Of a stretch of DNA of 64,000 nucleotides, positions 30,540 through 42,339 are shown one piece after another. The notes under the pieces were generated by a model that searched no databases, was not told where the DNA came from, and worked only from the letters and a program-made list of their open reading frames with translations. How positions within the stretch are numbered: position 1 is the stretch's first letter; each line of letters starts with the position of its first letter. The position numbers were made by a program, and so were the translations under genes. The stretch covers positions 248,001 to 312,000 of the forward strand of contig NZ_FNIJ01000004.1 of NCBI RefSeq assembly GCF_900103845.1, written 5' to 3'. This DNA is from Pseudomonas jinjuensis. GTDB taxonomy: Bacteria > Pseudomonadota > Gammaproteobacteria > Pseudomonadales > Pseudomonadaceae.

Positions 30540-31472
30540 ATGACTATTCGTCGTTCGATACTGAGTCTGCTGTTGGTTGCCTGCACGTCTGTCGTCTGCT
30601 CATCGAACATTGTCGCCGCCGAAAAACTTCCCGCCGCCGCCAAGCCGCTGGTGCTCGCCTCCGGCAGCGCCCTGGTGGTCGACCTGCAGAGCGACAGGGT
30701 GGTGTATTCCAGCAACCCGGACGTGGTGGTGCCGATCGCCTCGGTGACCAAGCTGATGGCCGCCATGGTGGTGCTCGACGCCCGGCTGCCGATGAGCGAG
30801 ATGCTGGATGTCGACATCTCCGAAACCGCCGAGATGAAGGGCGTGTACTCGCGGGTCCGGCTGAACAGCCGGATCGATCGCCAGGAAATGCTCCACCTGG
30901 CGCTGATGTCCTCGGAAAACCGCGCCGCCGCCAGCCTCGCCCATCACTACCCGGGCGGCACCCCGGCCTTCGTCAAGGCGATGAACGCCAAGGCCCGCGC
31001 GCTGGGCATGACCCGCACCCACTTCAAGGAGCCCACCGGCCTCTCCGAGTACAACCGCTCCACCGCCCGCGACCTGATCCGCCTGGTCAAGGCCGCCTAC
31101 CAGTACCCGCTGATCCGCGAGCTGAGCACCACGCCGAGCGGCAGCGCACGCTTCACCCACCCGAACTACACCCTGGGCTTCTTCAACACCAACCCGCTGA
31201 CGCGCAATCCGAAGTGGGACATCCGCCTGACCAAGACCGGCTTCACCGACGAGGCCGGGCACTGCCTGGTGATGGTCACGGTGATGAACGGCCGGCCGGT
31301 CGCCCTCGCCCTGCTCGACGCGCTGGGCAAGCGCACCCACGTCGGCGACGCCAGCCGCATCCGCACCTGGGTGGAGACCGGCAGGGTTTCGCCGGTGCCC
31401 GCCGAGGCGCTGCGCTACAAGCTGCAGAAGAGCCAGCTGCGCCAGGTCACCAGCATCCAGAGGGCGGACTGA
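30540..31472 (+). CDS. pbpG: D-alanyl-D-alanine endopeptidase (PBP7/8 type)
   Basis: A 310-residue periplasmic penicillin-binding protein of family S11 that trims peptidoglycan cross-links. All three active-site motifs are present: SVTK with Ser68 and Lys71, SEN at 125-127 and KTG at 233-235. The N-terminus is a signal peptide ([22 protein letters not shown]). There is no C-terminal amphipathic domain as in PBP5, which fits PBP7. The ATG at 30540 is used; TTG at 30525 is an alternative. A GC-rich hairpin follows the stop. Confidence 0.92.
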   Translation: MTIRRSILSLLLVACTSVVCSSNIVAAEKLPAAAKPLVLASGSALVVDLQSDRVVYSSNPDVVVPIASVTKLMAAMVVLDARLPMSEMLDVDISETAEMKGVYSRVRLNSRIDRQEMLHLALMSSENRAAASLAHHYPGGTPAFVKAMNAKARALGMTRTHFKEPTGLSEYNRSTARDLIRLVKAAYQYPLIRELSTTPSGSARFTHPNYTLGFFNTNPLTRNPKWDIRLTKTGFTDEAGHCLVMVTVMNGRPVALALLDALGKRTHVGDASRIRTWVETGRVSPVPAEALRYKLQKSQLRQVTSIQRAD

Positions 31473-31477
31473 CCCAC

Positions 31478-31503
31478 GCGGCGCTCCCCGCGGAGCGCCG
31501 TTT
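31478..31503 (+). terminator. Probable terminator of pbpG
   Basis: GGCGCTC-CCCGCG-GAGCGCC followed by GTTTCG lies six bases past the pbpG stop, between convergent pbpG and fusA2. The T tract is short, so confidence is moderate. Confidence 0.5.
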
Positions 31504-31520
31504 CGCCGGGGCGCCTGCCC

Positions 31521-33626
<2,106 letters not shown>

Positions 33627-33928
33627 GATCTACTCCGTCTCTGCTGAGTGACTGCGGGACCTCCCGGGGCTCTGCGAATCCGCCCGGGACAGGCTCAAGG
33701 TAGCGCGTCCTCATGGCAATTCCAGTACCCGGAGCTACCACTCGGCACCGATCATCCGAAGAACAGGCAAGCCCGCCGGTGTCAGTTGGAGTGCCGGCAC
33801 GGCGGCAAAGTTGAAGTAATTTCTAGAAAAAATTAATCGCCTTTTAATCAATAGGTTACGACGATAATTTAAAGCTTTAGATTTCAAGGCGAAGCCGGAA
33901 CGACCGGCCCCGCCCCGCTCCGCTGCGA
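33627..33928. other. Non-coding gap with an AT-rich core
   Basis: This stretch separates fusA2 from the lipoprotein gene. Bases 33805-33895 are strikingly AT-rich for this genome (TTTCTAGAAAAAATTAAT and neighbouring TTTAATCAATAGG). No ribosome site or convincing gene is seen; reading frames across it have atypical composition. It probably carries the fusA2 promoter or a nucleoid-protein binding site. Confidence 0.5.
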
Positions 33929-34237
33929 TCAGCCGCAGTGGATCTGGCGGATCACCTGCTGCGCATCGACATCGATGTTCAGCCGCTGCGAGTTGTAATC
34001 CATGGTCATCACATCGTTGGGGCGCAGGACCCGGGCGACCTGGGCGCCGGATGTGCGCTTGGCTTCCTGGAGCAGCGATGCGGATACCGTCCGGCCGACC
34101 AGCGACTGCAGCGGCTCCGCATTGCAGCGCCCGGAAGCGGCGGCATCTGGGCTTGCGCTGCGCTCTTCCGTGGAACTGCATCCTGCCAGCAGCGCGACGG
34201 CGAAAAGCGCGACCAGGGGAATTCGTTGCGATGACAT
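33929..34237 (-). CDS. Lipoprotein with I78 peptidase-inhibitor-type domain
   Basis: A 102-residue lipoprotein: the signal is MSSQRIPLVALFAVALLAGC with lipid-bearing Cys20. After a short Ser/Ala-rich linker, residues 38-102 match the I78 inhibitor family (LQSLVGRTVSASLLQEAKR, then VARVLRPNDVMTMDYNSQRL and the end NIDVDAQQVIRQIHCG). Family members block subtilisin-like serine proteases. The start at 34237 has GAGGTAG upstream; an earlier ATG would spoil the signal. It diverges from the Tyr/Pro-rich gene. Confidence 0.85.
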   Translation of the reverse strand: MSSQRIPLVALFAVALLAGCSSTEERSASPDAAASGRCNAEPLQSLVGRTVSASLLQEAKRTSGAQVARVLRPNDVMTMDYNSQRLNIDVDAQQVIRQIHCG

Positions 34238-34424
34238 GTCTACCTCCTGTGTTTTCCAGAGGGGCAACGATAGCAGGCAAAGCCGCGTCCGCGCTGCATT
34301 TGCGTCGATCCTGTACCGTACGGCGCCATTTACACTCCCTTTACACCGGCGGCGCTAAGATTTTTTCGTCGCAGTTGTCTGATGGGTATCGGCATCGCGC
34401 CTGTACCCGTCGAGGAGGTGCACC

Positions 34425-34820
34425 ATGCTTAGCCGTTTCCCCGCACTGATCGTGCTGTGCGGTTCCCTGGCCGTTGCCGGGCCGGTCTCGGCAAACAGCA
34501 ATAGCGACGCCGCCGCCATCGGCGCAGTCGTGGGTGCCCTGGTCGGAGGAGCCATAGTCGCCGGGAGTGGCGCCCCGGTCTATTACCAGCCCGCCCCGCC
34601 GGTGTATTACGCGCCGCCCCCGCCGGTCTACTACCAGCCCTACCCGGTCTACTACCGCCCGCCGGTGGTGGTGGTCCCCGGCCCGCGCTACTACGCGCCG
34701 GTCTACTACAAGTCGCCGCGCTACTACCATGGCGGCGGCAAGTACTATGGCGGACGGAATTACTACCGCGGCAAGAGCCACTACAACGGCCGCGGTCATT
34801 ACAAAGGCCACCGCTGGTAA
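34425..34820 (+). CDS. Secreted Tyr/Pro/Gly-rich low-complexity protein
   Basis: A 131-residue protein of unknown function. A signal peptide (LIVLCGSLAVAGPVSA) is followed by a glycine-zipper-like hydrophobic segment (AAIGAVVGALVGGAIVAG, residues 29-46). Residues 50-90 contain repeated PVYY units (PPVYYAP, PPVYYQP, YPVYYRPP), and the tail is rich in Gly, Tyr, Lys and His. The glycine segment could insert in the outer membrane, and the tyrosine-rich part could pack against surfaces. A weak GC hairpin follows at 34832-34863. Confidence 0.75.
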   Translation: MLSRFPALIVLCGSLAVAGPVSANSNSDAAAIGAVVGALVGGAIVAGSGAPVYYQPAPPVYYAPPPPVYYQPYPVYYRPPVVVVPGPRYYAPVYYKSPRYYHGGGKYYGGRNYYRGKSHYNGRGHYKGHRW

Positions 34821-34831
34821 TCCCTGCGCGC

Positions 34832-34863
34832 TCCCTCGCCGTCGCGTCGGCCACGGCGAGGGA
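34832..34863 (+). terminator. Hairpin behind the Tyr/Pro-rich gene
   Basis: TCCCTCGCCGT and ACGGCGAGGGA are perfect 11-base arms 11 bases past the stop, followed only by TTTC. It is a possible terminator with a weak T tract. Confidence 0.55.
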
Positions 34864-34935
34864 TTTCGCCTGTCCTGAAAGAGGCTCGCGACAGCCGCTA
34901 GAATGGCTGGCAATTTCCCTGCGCCCGCCACTCCC

Positions 34936-35562
34936 ATGAAACTGACTCCCGCCGACCTGCACGACATCAGCGCCACCACGCTGGAGCACTACCAGCGCAA
35001 CGCCGAAGCCTTCCGCGAGGGCACCCGCGACCACGACGTCAGCCAGAACATCGAGGCGCTGCTGCGCCATATCCACGGCACTCCGCCACTGCGCATCCTC
35101 GATTTCGGCTGCGGACCGGGGCGCGACCTGCTGGCTTTTAAGGCGCTCGGCCATGAGCCGGTGGGCCTGGACGGCTGCGCGGACTTCGTCGCCATGGCCC
35201 GCGCGGCATCGGGCTGCGAGGTGTGGCAGCAGGATTTCCTCGAACTGGCCCTGCCCGGAATGCACTTCGACGGCATCTTCGCCAATGCCTCGCTGTTCCA
35301 CGTGCCGCGCCAGGAACTGTCGCGCGTGCTCGGCGAACTGCACGCCGCGCTGAAACCCGGCGGCGTGCTGTTCAGTTCCAATCCGCGCGGCGACAACAGC
35401 GAAGGCTGGAACCACGGCCGCTACGGCGCCTTCCACGACCTGGAGAACTGGCGCCGCCTGCTGGCAGGCGCCGGCTTCGTCGAACTGGAACACTACTACC
35501 GCCCCGCCGGCCTGCCCCGCGAGCAGCAGCCGTGGCTGGCCAGCGTGTGGCGGCGCATCTGA
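34936..35562 (+). CDS. SAM-dependent class I methyltransferase
   Basis: A 208-residue soluble protein. The SAM-binding motif I is RILDFGCGPGRDLLAF (near residue 54), motif II/acidic loop GLDGCADFVAMA (near residue 78), and the later blocks FDGIFANASLFHVPR and LKPGGVLFSSNPRGD complete a Rossmann methyltransferase of the Methyltransf_11/25 type. The start MKLTPADLHD is used; an ATG 33 bases earlier is possible. The substrate is not evident and the neighbours give no clue. Confidence 0.85.
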   Translation: MKLTPADLHDISATTLEHYQRNAEAFREGTRDHDVSQNIEALLRHIHGTPPLRILDFGCGPGRDLLAFKALGHEPVGLDGCADFVAMARAASGCEVWQQDFLELALPGMHFDGIFANASLFHVPRQELSRVLGELHAALKPGGVLFSSNPRGDNSEGWNHGRYGAFHDLENWRRLLAGAGFVELEHYYRPAGLPREQQPWLASVWRRI

Positions 35563-35665
35563 TCGGGCAGAACCGGCCGAGCGATTTCGATGGGGCGCAG
35601 CGATCGCCAGCGATCATGCAAGGCCGTAGACTTGTCCACCTGTTCATCCAGCCAAGAGATTCAGC

Positions 35666-36364
35666 ATGGGCGCCCAGTGGAAAGCCAAACATAAAGAAGC
35701 TGCAGCCAACGCCAAGGGCCGTGTCTTCGGCAAGCTGTCGAAGGAAATCATGATCGCCGCGCGCAACGGCGCCGATCCCGACATGAACCCACGCCTGCGC
35801 CTGGTAGTGGAGCAGGCGAAAAAGGCTTCGATGCCGCGCGACACCCTGGAACGCGCGATCAAGAAAGGCGCCGGTCTGCTCGATGGCGGCGCCAGCTTCG
35901 AACGGGTCGTCTACGAAGGTTTCGCGCCGCACCGCGTGCCGGTGATCGTCGAATGCCTCACCGACAACGTGAATCGCACCGTCGCCGAGATTCGCGTGCT
36001 GTTCCGCAAGGGCCAGCTCGGCACTTCCGGCTCGGTAGCCTGGGACTTCGACTATGTGGGCATGATCGAGGCGACTCCGGACAACGCCGACAGCGATCCC
36101 GAACTCGCCGCCATCGAGGCCGGCGCCCAGGACTTCGAGCCGGCTGACGAAGACGGCACCCTGTTCATCACCGAATCGACCGACGTGGACGCCGTCTGCC
36201 GCGCGCTGCCGGAGTTCGGCTTCACGGTGCGCTCGGCCAATCTCGGCTACCGGCCGAAGAACCCGGTCAGCCTGGGCGGTGCGGAACTGGAGGAAGTCGA
36301 AGCCTTCCTCGATGCCCTGGACGGTAATGACGACGTGCAGAACCTCTACGTCGGTCTCGCCTGA
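35666..36364 (+). CDS. YebC/PmpR-family protein, YeeN-type paralogue
   Basis: A 232-residue protein whose N-terminus [19 protein letters not shown] differs from the usual YebC start (MAGHSKW) and marks the YeeN-like subgroup. The rest follows the three-domain YebC layout ([13 protein letters not shown] near residue 56, [10 protein letters not shown]-like [11 protein letters not shown] near 120). YebC proteins have been reported both as DNA-binding regulators and as factors that relieve ribosome pausing. The usual YebC gene is linked to ruvC; this copy is not, so it is probably a second paralogue. Confidence 0.88.
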   Translation: MGAQWKAKHKEAAANAKGRVFGKLSKEIMIAARNGADPDMNPRLRLVVEQAKKASMPRDTLERAIKKGAGLLDGGASFERVVYEGFAPHRVPVIVECLTDNVNRTVAEIRVLFRKGQLGTSGSVAWDFDYVGMIEATPDNADSDPELAAIEAGAQDFEPADEDGTLFITESTDVDAVCRALPEFGFTVRSANLGYRPKNPVSLGGAELEEVEAFLDALDGNDDVQNLYVGLA

Positions 36365-36429
36365 TTTGCTTCAGATCCGGCCGCGTCCCGCACCCGCGTC
36401 CCGCACCCGCGGGGCGCGACCGGCCCGGC

Positions 36430-37320
36430 TCAGCGTCCCATCAGCAGGTCCTGGCTGGCCTCCGCCTTCTCCCGCAGGAAATCCCAGGTGGTGCGCATCC
36501 GCGCGATGTCCTTCAGCTCCACCGGCATCAGCATCCAGAACGTCCGCACGAACTCGATCTCGCCGCTGAGCACTTCCTGTAGCCGCGGATCGCCCGCCGC
36601 CGCGAAGCTCGGCAGGATCGCCACCCCGGCGCCCTCCGCCACCGCGCGCTGCTGGGCGAGGATGCTGGTGCTGCGCAGGGCGATGGTCAGCGGCCGGCCG
36701 ATCTCGTCGAGGTATTGCAGCTCCTTGCTGTAGAGCATGTCGTCGACGTAGCCGATGAAGGGATGGCCGCGCAGGTCCTCGCGGCCGGTGATCGGTGGAT
36801 GGGAGGCCAGGTATTCCCGCGAGGCGTATACCCGCAGCACGTAATCGGTCAGGCGGGTGATCAGGTACGGCCCGCGCTCCGGGCGCTCCAGGGTGATGAC
36901 GATGTCCGCCTCGTGGCGCGACAGCTGCAGCGCGCGCGGCACGGCGAGCAGGTCGACGCCCAGGTGCGGGTGGAGGCGGTTCAGCTCCACCAGTTGCGAG
37001 GTCAGCAGCGTCGAGCCGTAGCCCTCGGTGGCGCCGATGCGCACCTTGCCGGACAGGTTGTCCTCCATCCCGCCCAGGCGTTTCTCGATCTGCTTGCAGG
37101 CGCTTTCCATCGCCTCGGCCTGGGGCAGCAGCGCGTGGCCGGCCTCGGTCAGGCGATAGCCGGCGGTCTCGCGCACCAGCAGTTGCGCACCGATGCCCTT
37201 CTCCAGCGCCTGCAGCCGGCGCGCCACCGTGGTGTGGTCGACGCCCAGGCGCCGCGCGGCCACGGTGAGCTTTCCGGCGCGCGACAGCTCGAGGAAAAAA
37301 CGCAGATTATCCCAGTCCAT
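36430..37320 (-). CDS. LysR-family regulator divergent from mmsA
   Basis: A 296-residue LysR protein. The helix-turn-helix is in [20 protein letters not shown]...[19 protein letters not shown] (residues 1-45), the short form typical of the group starting WDNLRFFLE. The effector domain starts near residue 88. The start at MDWDNL is used; an upstream ATG has no support. It is transcribed away from mmsA with 135 bases between; P. aeruginosa PAO1 instead uses the AraC-type MmsR. An inverted repeat GTGCAA-N15-TTGCAC lies directly before it. Confidence 0.85.
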   Translation of the reverse strand: MDWDNLRFFLELSRAGKLTVAARRLGVDHTTVARRLQALEKGIGAQLLVRETAGYRLTEAGHALLPQAEAMESACKQIEKRLGGMEDNLSGKVRIGATEGYGSTLLTSQLVELNRLHPHLGVDLLAVPRALQLSRHEADIVITLERPERGPYLITRLTDYVLRVYASREYLASHPPITGREDLRGHPFIGYVDDMLYSKELQYLDEIGRPLTIALRSTSILAQQRAVAEGAGVAILPSFAAAGDPRLQEVLSGEIEFVRTFWMLMPVELKDIARMRTTWDFLREKAEASQDLLMGR

Positions 37321-37332
37321 ATGCTTCGCCCT

Positions 37333-37359
37333 GTGCAAAAACGCAGACCATGCTTGCAC
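37333..37359. promoter_or_regulatory. Candidate operator between lysR and mmsA
   Basis: GTGCAA and TTGCAC face each other with 15 bases between, 13 bases before the lysR start and about 97 bases before mmsA. The position suits autoregulation plus control of mmsA. The arms are only six bases, so chance cannot be excluded. Confidence 0.4.
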
Positions 37360-37455
37360 GTCGCCGCATTGAATTCATCAAAAATGCACTGCTACTCTCA
37401 ATCCGAGTCTTCCAGAAGGCCCTCGGGCCACGAACAACGAAGCGTTGGAGTCCAC

Positions 37456-38973
<1,518 letters not shown>

Positions 38974-39010
38974 TGCGGCGGGCGGGTCGTACCCGCCCGG
39001 CTCGCTCTTC

Positions 39011-39073
39011 GTAGGAGCCAGCTTGCTGGCGAACGAATCCGCACCAGTGCTTCGCGAGCAAGCTCGCTCCTAC
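39011..39073. repeat. REP pair between mmsA and mmsB
   Basis: The left arm GTAGGAGCCAGCTTGCTGGC (CCAGC variant) faces the right arm GCAAGCTCGCTCCTAC (CGAGC variant), so the pair is a hybrid of two sub-families. It is preceded by the hairpin CGGGCGGGT-CGT-ACCCGCCCG (38979-38999) just past mmsA. Together they may attenuate mmsB expression. Confidence 0.85.
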
Positions 39074-39098
39074 ATGAGCAGCTGCTCGCCAGGTCCAG

Positions 39099-39106
39099 AA
39101 CAACAA
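39099..39106 (+). promoter_or_regulatory. AACAACAA motif (Hfq/Crc type) at the mmsB start
   Basis: An exact AAnAAnAA motif lies 10 bases before the ATG and merges with the AAGGA ribosome site. It gives mmsB its own potential catabolite-repression site. Confidence 0.65.
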
Positions 39107-39116
39107 GGACATTCCC

Positions 39117-39995
39117 ATGCGCATCGGCTTCATCGGTCTCGGCAACATGGGCGGCCCCATGGCCGCCAACCTGCTCAAGGCCGGCTACGACGTCACCGTC
39201 TTCGATCTCTCCGCTTCCGCCGTGCAGAATCTGGTCGGCCAGGGCGCCAAGAGCGTCGCTTCGCCCGCCGAGGTGGCCCGCGCCGACGTGGAAGTCATCC
39301 TCACCATGCTGCCGGCCGCGCAGCACGTGAAGCAGGTCTACCTCGGCGACGACGGCCTGCTGGCCAACGTGCAGCCCGGCGTGCTGCTGATCGACTCCTC
39401 CACCATCGACCCGCACAGCGCCCGCGAAGTGGCCGCCGCCGCCCGCGCCCACGGCAATCCGATGCTCGACGCACCAGTCTCCGGCGGTACCGCCGGCGCC
39501 GCGGCGGGCACCCTGACCTTCATGGTCGGCGGCGAGCAGGCCGATTTCGAGCGTGCCAAGCCAGCTCTCGCTGCGATGGGCAAGAACATCGTGCACTGCG
39601 GTGCGGCCGGCAACGGCCAGGTGGCCAAGGTGGCGAACAACATGCTGCTCGGCATCTCCATGATCGGCGTGGCCGAGGCGATGTCGCTGGGCGTGAAGCT
39701 GGGAATGGACGCCGAAGTGCTGGCCGGCATCATCAACACCTCCAGCGGACGCTGCTGGAGTTCCGAGGTGAACAACCCGCTGACCGGCGCGCCGTCCCAG
39801 CGCGGCTACAGCGGCGGCTTCGGCACCGACCTGATGCTCAAGGACCTCGGCCTCGCCGCCGAAGCCGCGCGCCAGGTGCGTCAGCCGGTACTGCTCGGCG
39901 CCCTCGCCCAGCAGCTCTACCAGGCGTTCAGCGCCCAGGGCAACGGCCAGCTGGACTTCTCCGCCATCGTCCGGTTCTATCAGGAACAGAGCTGA
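39117..39995 (+). CDS. mmsB: 3-hydroxyisobutyrate dehydrogenase
   Basis: A 292-residue NAD-dependent dehydrogenase of valine breakdown that makes methylmalonate semialdehyde for MmsA. The Rossmann motif is GFIGLGNMGGPMA (residues 4-16), the substrate loop is DAPVSGGTAGA (near residue 118), and the catalytic lysine is Lys171 in GQVAKVANNML. The length is standard. It ends 15 bases before a strong terminator, closing the mmsAB operon. Confidence 0.95.
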   Translation: MRIGFIGLGNMGGPMAANLLKAGYDVTVFDLSASAVQNLVGQGAKSVASPAEVARADVEVILTMLPAAQHVKQVYLGDDGLLANVQPGVLLIDSSTIDPHSAREVAAAARAHGNPMLDAPVSGGTAGAAAGTLTFMVGGEQADFERAKPALAAMGKNIVHCGAAGNGQVAKVANNMLLGISMIGVAEAMSLGVKLGMDAEVLAGIINTSSGRCWSSEVNNPLTGAPSQRGYSGGFGTDLMLKDLGLAAEAARQVRQPVLLGALAQQLYQAFSAQGNGQLDFSAIVRFYQEQS

Positions 39996-40008
39996 ATTTC
40001 GGCGAAAA

Positions 40009-40042
40009 ATAAAAAACCCGCTGTAAAAAGCGGGTTTTTTAT
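40009..40042. terminator. Rho-independent terminator of mmsAB
   Basis: AAAAAACCCGCT-TGTAAAA-like loop-AGCGGGTTTTTT: a long stem flanked by A and T runs, 14 bases past the mmsB stop. The symmetric A/T flanks allow it to serve the convergent lipoprotein gene too. Confidence 0.93.
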
Positions 40043-40128
40043 TTGGGGTGCTAGTCCTTTAGCTGCCCCCATTGATATCACATCGCCGTGAAGAATTCGT
40101 GAAATGCGCTGCGCTCCATCGAAATCCT

Positions 40129-40518
40129 TCAGCCGGAGTAGTCCAGCGCGGTCCAGACCCGGCTCAGGTCGCCGCTGATGCGGCAGGCGGAAAGATCGGC
40201 CTGCCCGTCCCGCGCGGAGAGGAAGATGGTGGTCCCCGCCGCATGTCCCTCGCCTTCGACCAGCCACTGGAGACGGCCGCAATTGGGCGTGTCGATCACG
40301 TAGCTGGCGGCGATCGGCGCGTCCTTCCGCGGCAGGCGGATCGCATCGAGCACCGTGCCGCGTTCCTCCACGCGCTTGCCGTCGGCCACCAGCACCGCCC
40401 AGGCGTCGCGGCCTTCGATGATCAGGTAGGCGCCATTGGCCCGGGGCTGGTCCATCGGCGGCTCGGCGCAACCGACCAGCGAAACCAGGACCGCACACAG
40501 CATCAGGATTCGTAGCAT
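40129..40518 (-). CDS. Small lipoprotein of unknown function
   Basis: A 129-residue lipoprotein. The signal MLRILMLCAVLVSLVGC puts the lipidated cysteine at residue 17. The second of two close ATGs is used because it lies nine bases behind GGAG; the other (40524) is three bases from it. The mature part is mostly strands (YLIIEGRDAWAVLVADGKR, TTIFLSARDGQADLSACRI) with two cysteines. I do not recognise a family. It diverges from the small gene at 40682 with an SOS box between them. Confidence 0.75.
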   Translation of the reverse strand: MLRILMLCAVLVSLVGCAEPPMDQPRANGAYLIIEGRDAWAVLVADGKRVEERGTVLDAIRLPRKDAPIAASYVIDTPNCGRLQWLVEGEGHAAGTTIFLSARDGQADLSACRISGDLSRVWTALDYSG

Positions 40519-40607
40519 CGCCATGCACTCCTTTTTTCTTGGAGGATTTCGTACGGAGATTTCCGACCGGGTACTTCGTCGGCTGGTAAATCGATGGTAG
40601 CCGCAAA

Positions 40608-40627
40608 TACTGTTCATGCATACAGTA
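40608..40627. promoter_or_regulatory. LexA (SOS) box
   Basis: TACTGTTCATGCATACAGTA matches the gamma-proteobacterial consensus TACTGT-N8-ACAGTA at every arm position (CTG-N10-CAG core). It lies 54 bases before the 40682 gene and 89 bases before the divergent lipoprotein gene, so either or both could be SOS-controlled. Confidence 0.85.
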
Positions 40628-40681
40628 TTTTGAGATTATTCGCACGAAGGCGCTGAAAGCCATCCAGATGGGAGGAGGCAA

Positions 40682-40999
40682 ATGGTGGATATAAGACAGA
40701 TGAAACAGGCCATCGAGCGGATGGGCACGGACGAGGTCCGCGAAGCCGTTGCGGAGTTGCAGATGGAAGGACTGGTGATGGAAGGCAAGACGCCCTTCAC
40801 CCGCACGCATTTCAACGTCTGCTTCGCCGAGATCGAGGCCCTGCTGCAACGCGCGGGCTATCACCGGCCGCTGGACGTGGTCGGCTACCAGGGCATGGCC
40901 TATGCGATGTTCGATCCGTCGCGCTGGGACGCTGTGGAAGTGCTGCGCTGGCTCAGGGATTACGTCGAGGAAGCCCGCCAGCTTTCGGCCAACGCCTGA
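40682..40999 (+). CDS. Small protein of unknown function behind an SOS box
   Basis: A 105-residue soluble, acidic protein starting MVDIRQMKQAIERMGTDEVR with GGGAGGAGGCAA upstream, a strong ribosome site. It is mixed helix and strand, with a conserved-looking VVGYQGMAYAMFDPSRWDAV in the second half and a helical end. No catalytic motif or membrane segment is seen. It is not YebG or SulA by sequence. The LexA box suggests a role after DNA damage. Confidence 0.8.
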   Translation: MVDIRQMKQAIERMGTDEVREAVAELQMEGLVMEGKTPFTRTHFNVCFAEIEALLQRAGYHRPLDVVGYQGMAYAMFDPSRWDAVEVLRWLRDYVEEARQLSANA

Positions 41000-41010
41000 A
41001 GCCCGTGCTG

Positions 41011-41367
41011 TCAGGGATAGTTCTGGCGGCGGATGGTGGAGTCGTACGGCTGCGAGGGATACACCACGCCGTTGGGGTACTCGGTGCTCTGGCGAATCCC
41101 GCCACTGCCGGAGCGGATGATGGTGGTCGATCCGCTATTCCCATAGCTGCGCGGAACCCGGTAGCCACCCTGGCCGTCATAGCGCTGCCAGTTGGCCGAG
41201 CTGTCGATCCGGCCGCTGGCACCCGGGCTGACGTAGATGCGCTGGATGACCTGCGGCTGTTGCGGGTATGGCTGGGGAGCCACCTCGTGGGTACCGAACT
41301 TCTGCGCCGAAGCCTGCGCTGCCAACAGGCTCGCGCCCAGCATCAGGGCATGGCTGAACCACCTCAT
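41011..41367 (-). CDS. Secreted protein of unknown function
   Basis: A 118-residue protein with a signal peptide (RWFSHALMLGASLLAAQASA, cut after ASA near residue 22). The mature part is low in hydrophobics and rich in Gln, Ser, Tyr, Pro and Gly (QPYPQQPQVIQRIYVSPG, SGSGGIRQSTEYPNG). The start at 41367 has GGAGAAAGGG upstream. Its stop lies 12 bases from the convergent 40682 gene. No family recognised. Confidence 0.75.
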   Translation of the reverse strand: MRWFSHALMLGASLLAAQASAQKFGTHEVAPQPYPQQPQVIQRIYVSPGASGRIDSSANWQRYDGQGGYRVPRSYGNSGSTTIIRSGSGGIRQSTEYPNGVVYPSQPYDSTIRRQNYP

Positions 41368-41517
41368 CGAACCCTTTCTCCTCATCACGGGAAATACCCG
41401 CAGCTTACCAGCTCCAGACAGCGGCGATGCAGAAGGCGACCGTCTGCCATCCGAATGCCACGATTGGCAACTCCTTCATAATCATTAAGATGCAGCAACT
41501 TTCTAGAGCGAATTCTC

Positions 41518-42237
41518 ATGACTAGTCGCTGCATCTCCCTGCTGCTGGTGCTCGCCCTGCTGCCGTTGGCCGCCTCCGCGGCACCGCCACGCACCTTCGA
41601 GGAAGCCAAGAAGATCGGGCGCAAGCTGTATGCCCGGCAATCGGTGGAGTTCTACTGTGGCTGTCGCTACAGCGGCAACAAGGTCGACCTCGCCAGCTGC
41701 GGCTACGTTCCGCGCAAGCAGCCGGCCCGGGCCAGGCGCATCGAATGGGAACACATAGTCCCGGCCTGGGTGATCGGCCATCAGCGCCAGTGCTGGCAGA
41801 ACGGCGGCCGGGAGAACTGCTCGCGCCGCGACCGCACCTACCAGAAGGCCGAGGCCGACCTGCACAACCTGGTGCCGAGCATCGGCGAAGTGAACGGCGA
41901 CCGCAGCAACTACGGCTTCGCCTGGCTGCCGCCGCAACCGAAACAATATGGCGCCTGCCCGATGGTGATCGACTTCGACGCGCAGAAGGCCATGCCGCGC
42001 CCGCAGATCCGCGGGATGATCGCGCGCACCTACTTCTACATGAGCGACCGCTACAAGCTGCGGCTGTCGAAGCAGGACCGCCAGCTGTTCAACGCCTGGA
42101 ACCGCCAGTACCCGGTGCAGGACTGGGAACGCCAGCGCAACCTGATGGTGGGCTGCGTGATGGGCTGGGGGAATCCCTATGTCGGCGCGATCGACCTCAG
42201 CCGCTGCCCGGCGCAGAAGGTGGCCGGGCGCAACTGA
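41518..42237 (+). CDS. endA: Endonuclease I (periplasmic)
   Basis: A 239-residue DNase. The signal peptide is SLLLVLALLPLAASA. The beta-beta-alpha metal active site is in RIEWEHIVPAWVIGHQRQCW (near residue 75), with the catalytic His in EHIVPAW, followed by DLHNLVPSIGEVNGDRSN carrying the metal Asn. Eight cysteines in family positions can form disulfides. Length agrees with E. coli EndA (235). It probably degrades DNA in the periplasm. Confidence 0.94.
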   Translation: MTSRCISLLLVLALLPLAASAAPPRTFEEAKKIGRKLYARQSVEFYCGCRYSGNKVDLASCGYVPRKQPARARRIEWEHIVPAWVIGHQRQCWQNGGRENCSRRDRTYQKAEADLHNLVPSIGEVNGDRSNYGFAWLPPQPKQYGACPMVIDFDAQKAMPRPQIRGMIARTYFYMSDRYKLRLSKQDRQLFNAWNRQYPVQDWERQRNLMVGCVMGWGNPYVGAIDLSRCPAQKVAGRN

Positions 42238-42339
42238 GCCCGGCATTCGCGCCAGCGACGGCGCGCCGCCTTCGCACTAGACTCCAGCGGCACGGCCAGT
42301 TCATGGCCCTTTCCCCGTGTCACTGCCTGGAGTATCAGC

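Noticed and set aside
33735-34280. Open frame across the AT-rich gap upstream of fusA2
   Set aside because: It overlaps the I78 lipoprotein gene in another frame, crosses the AT-rich stretch with atypical codons and has no ribosome site.
36385-36415. Short direct repeat CGTCCCGCACCCG x2 behind the YebC paralogue
   Set aside because: Only two 13-base copies, in a GC-rich gap between convergent genes; too short to assign a role.
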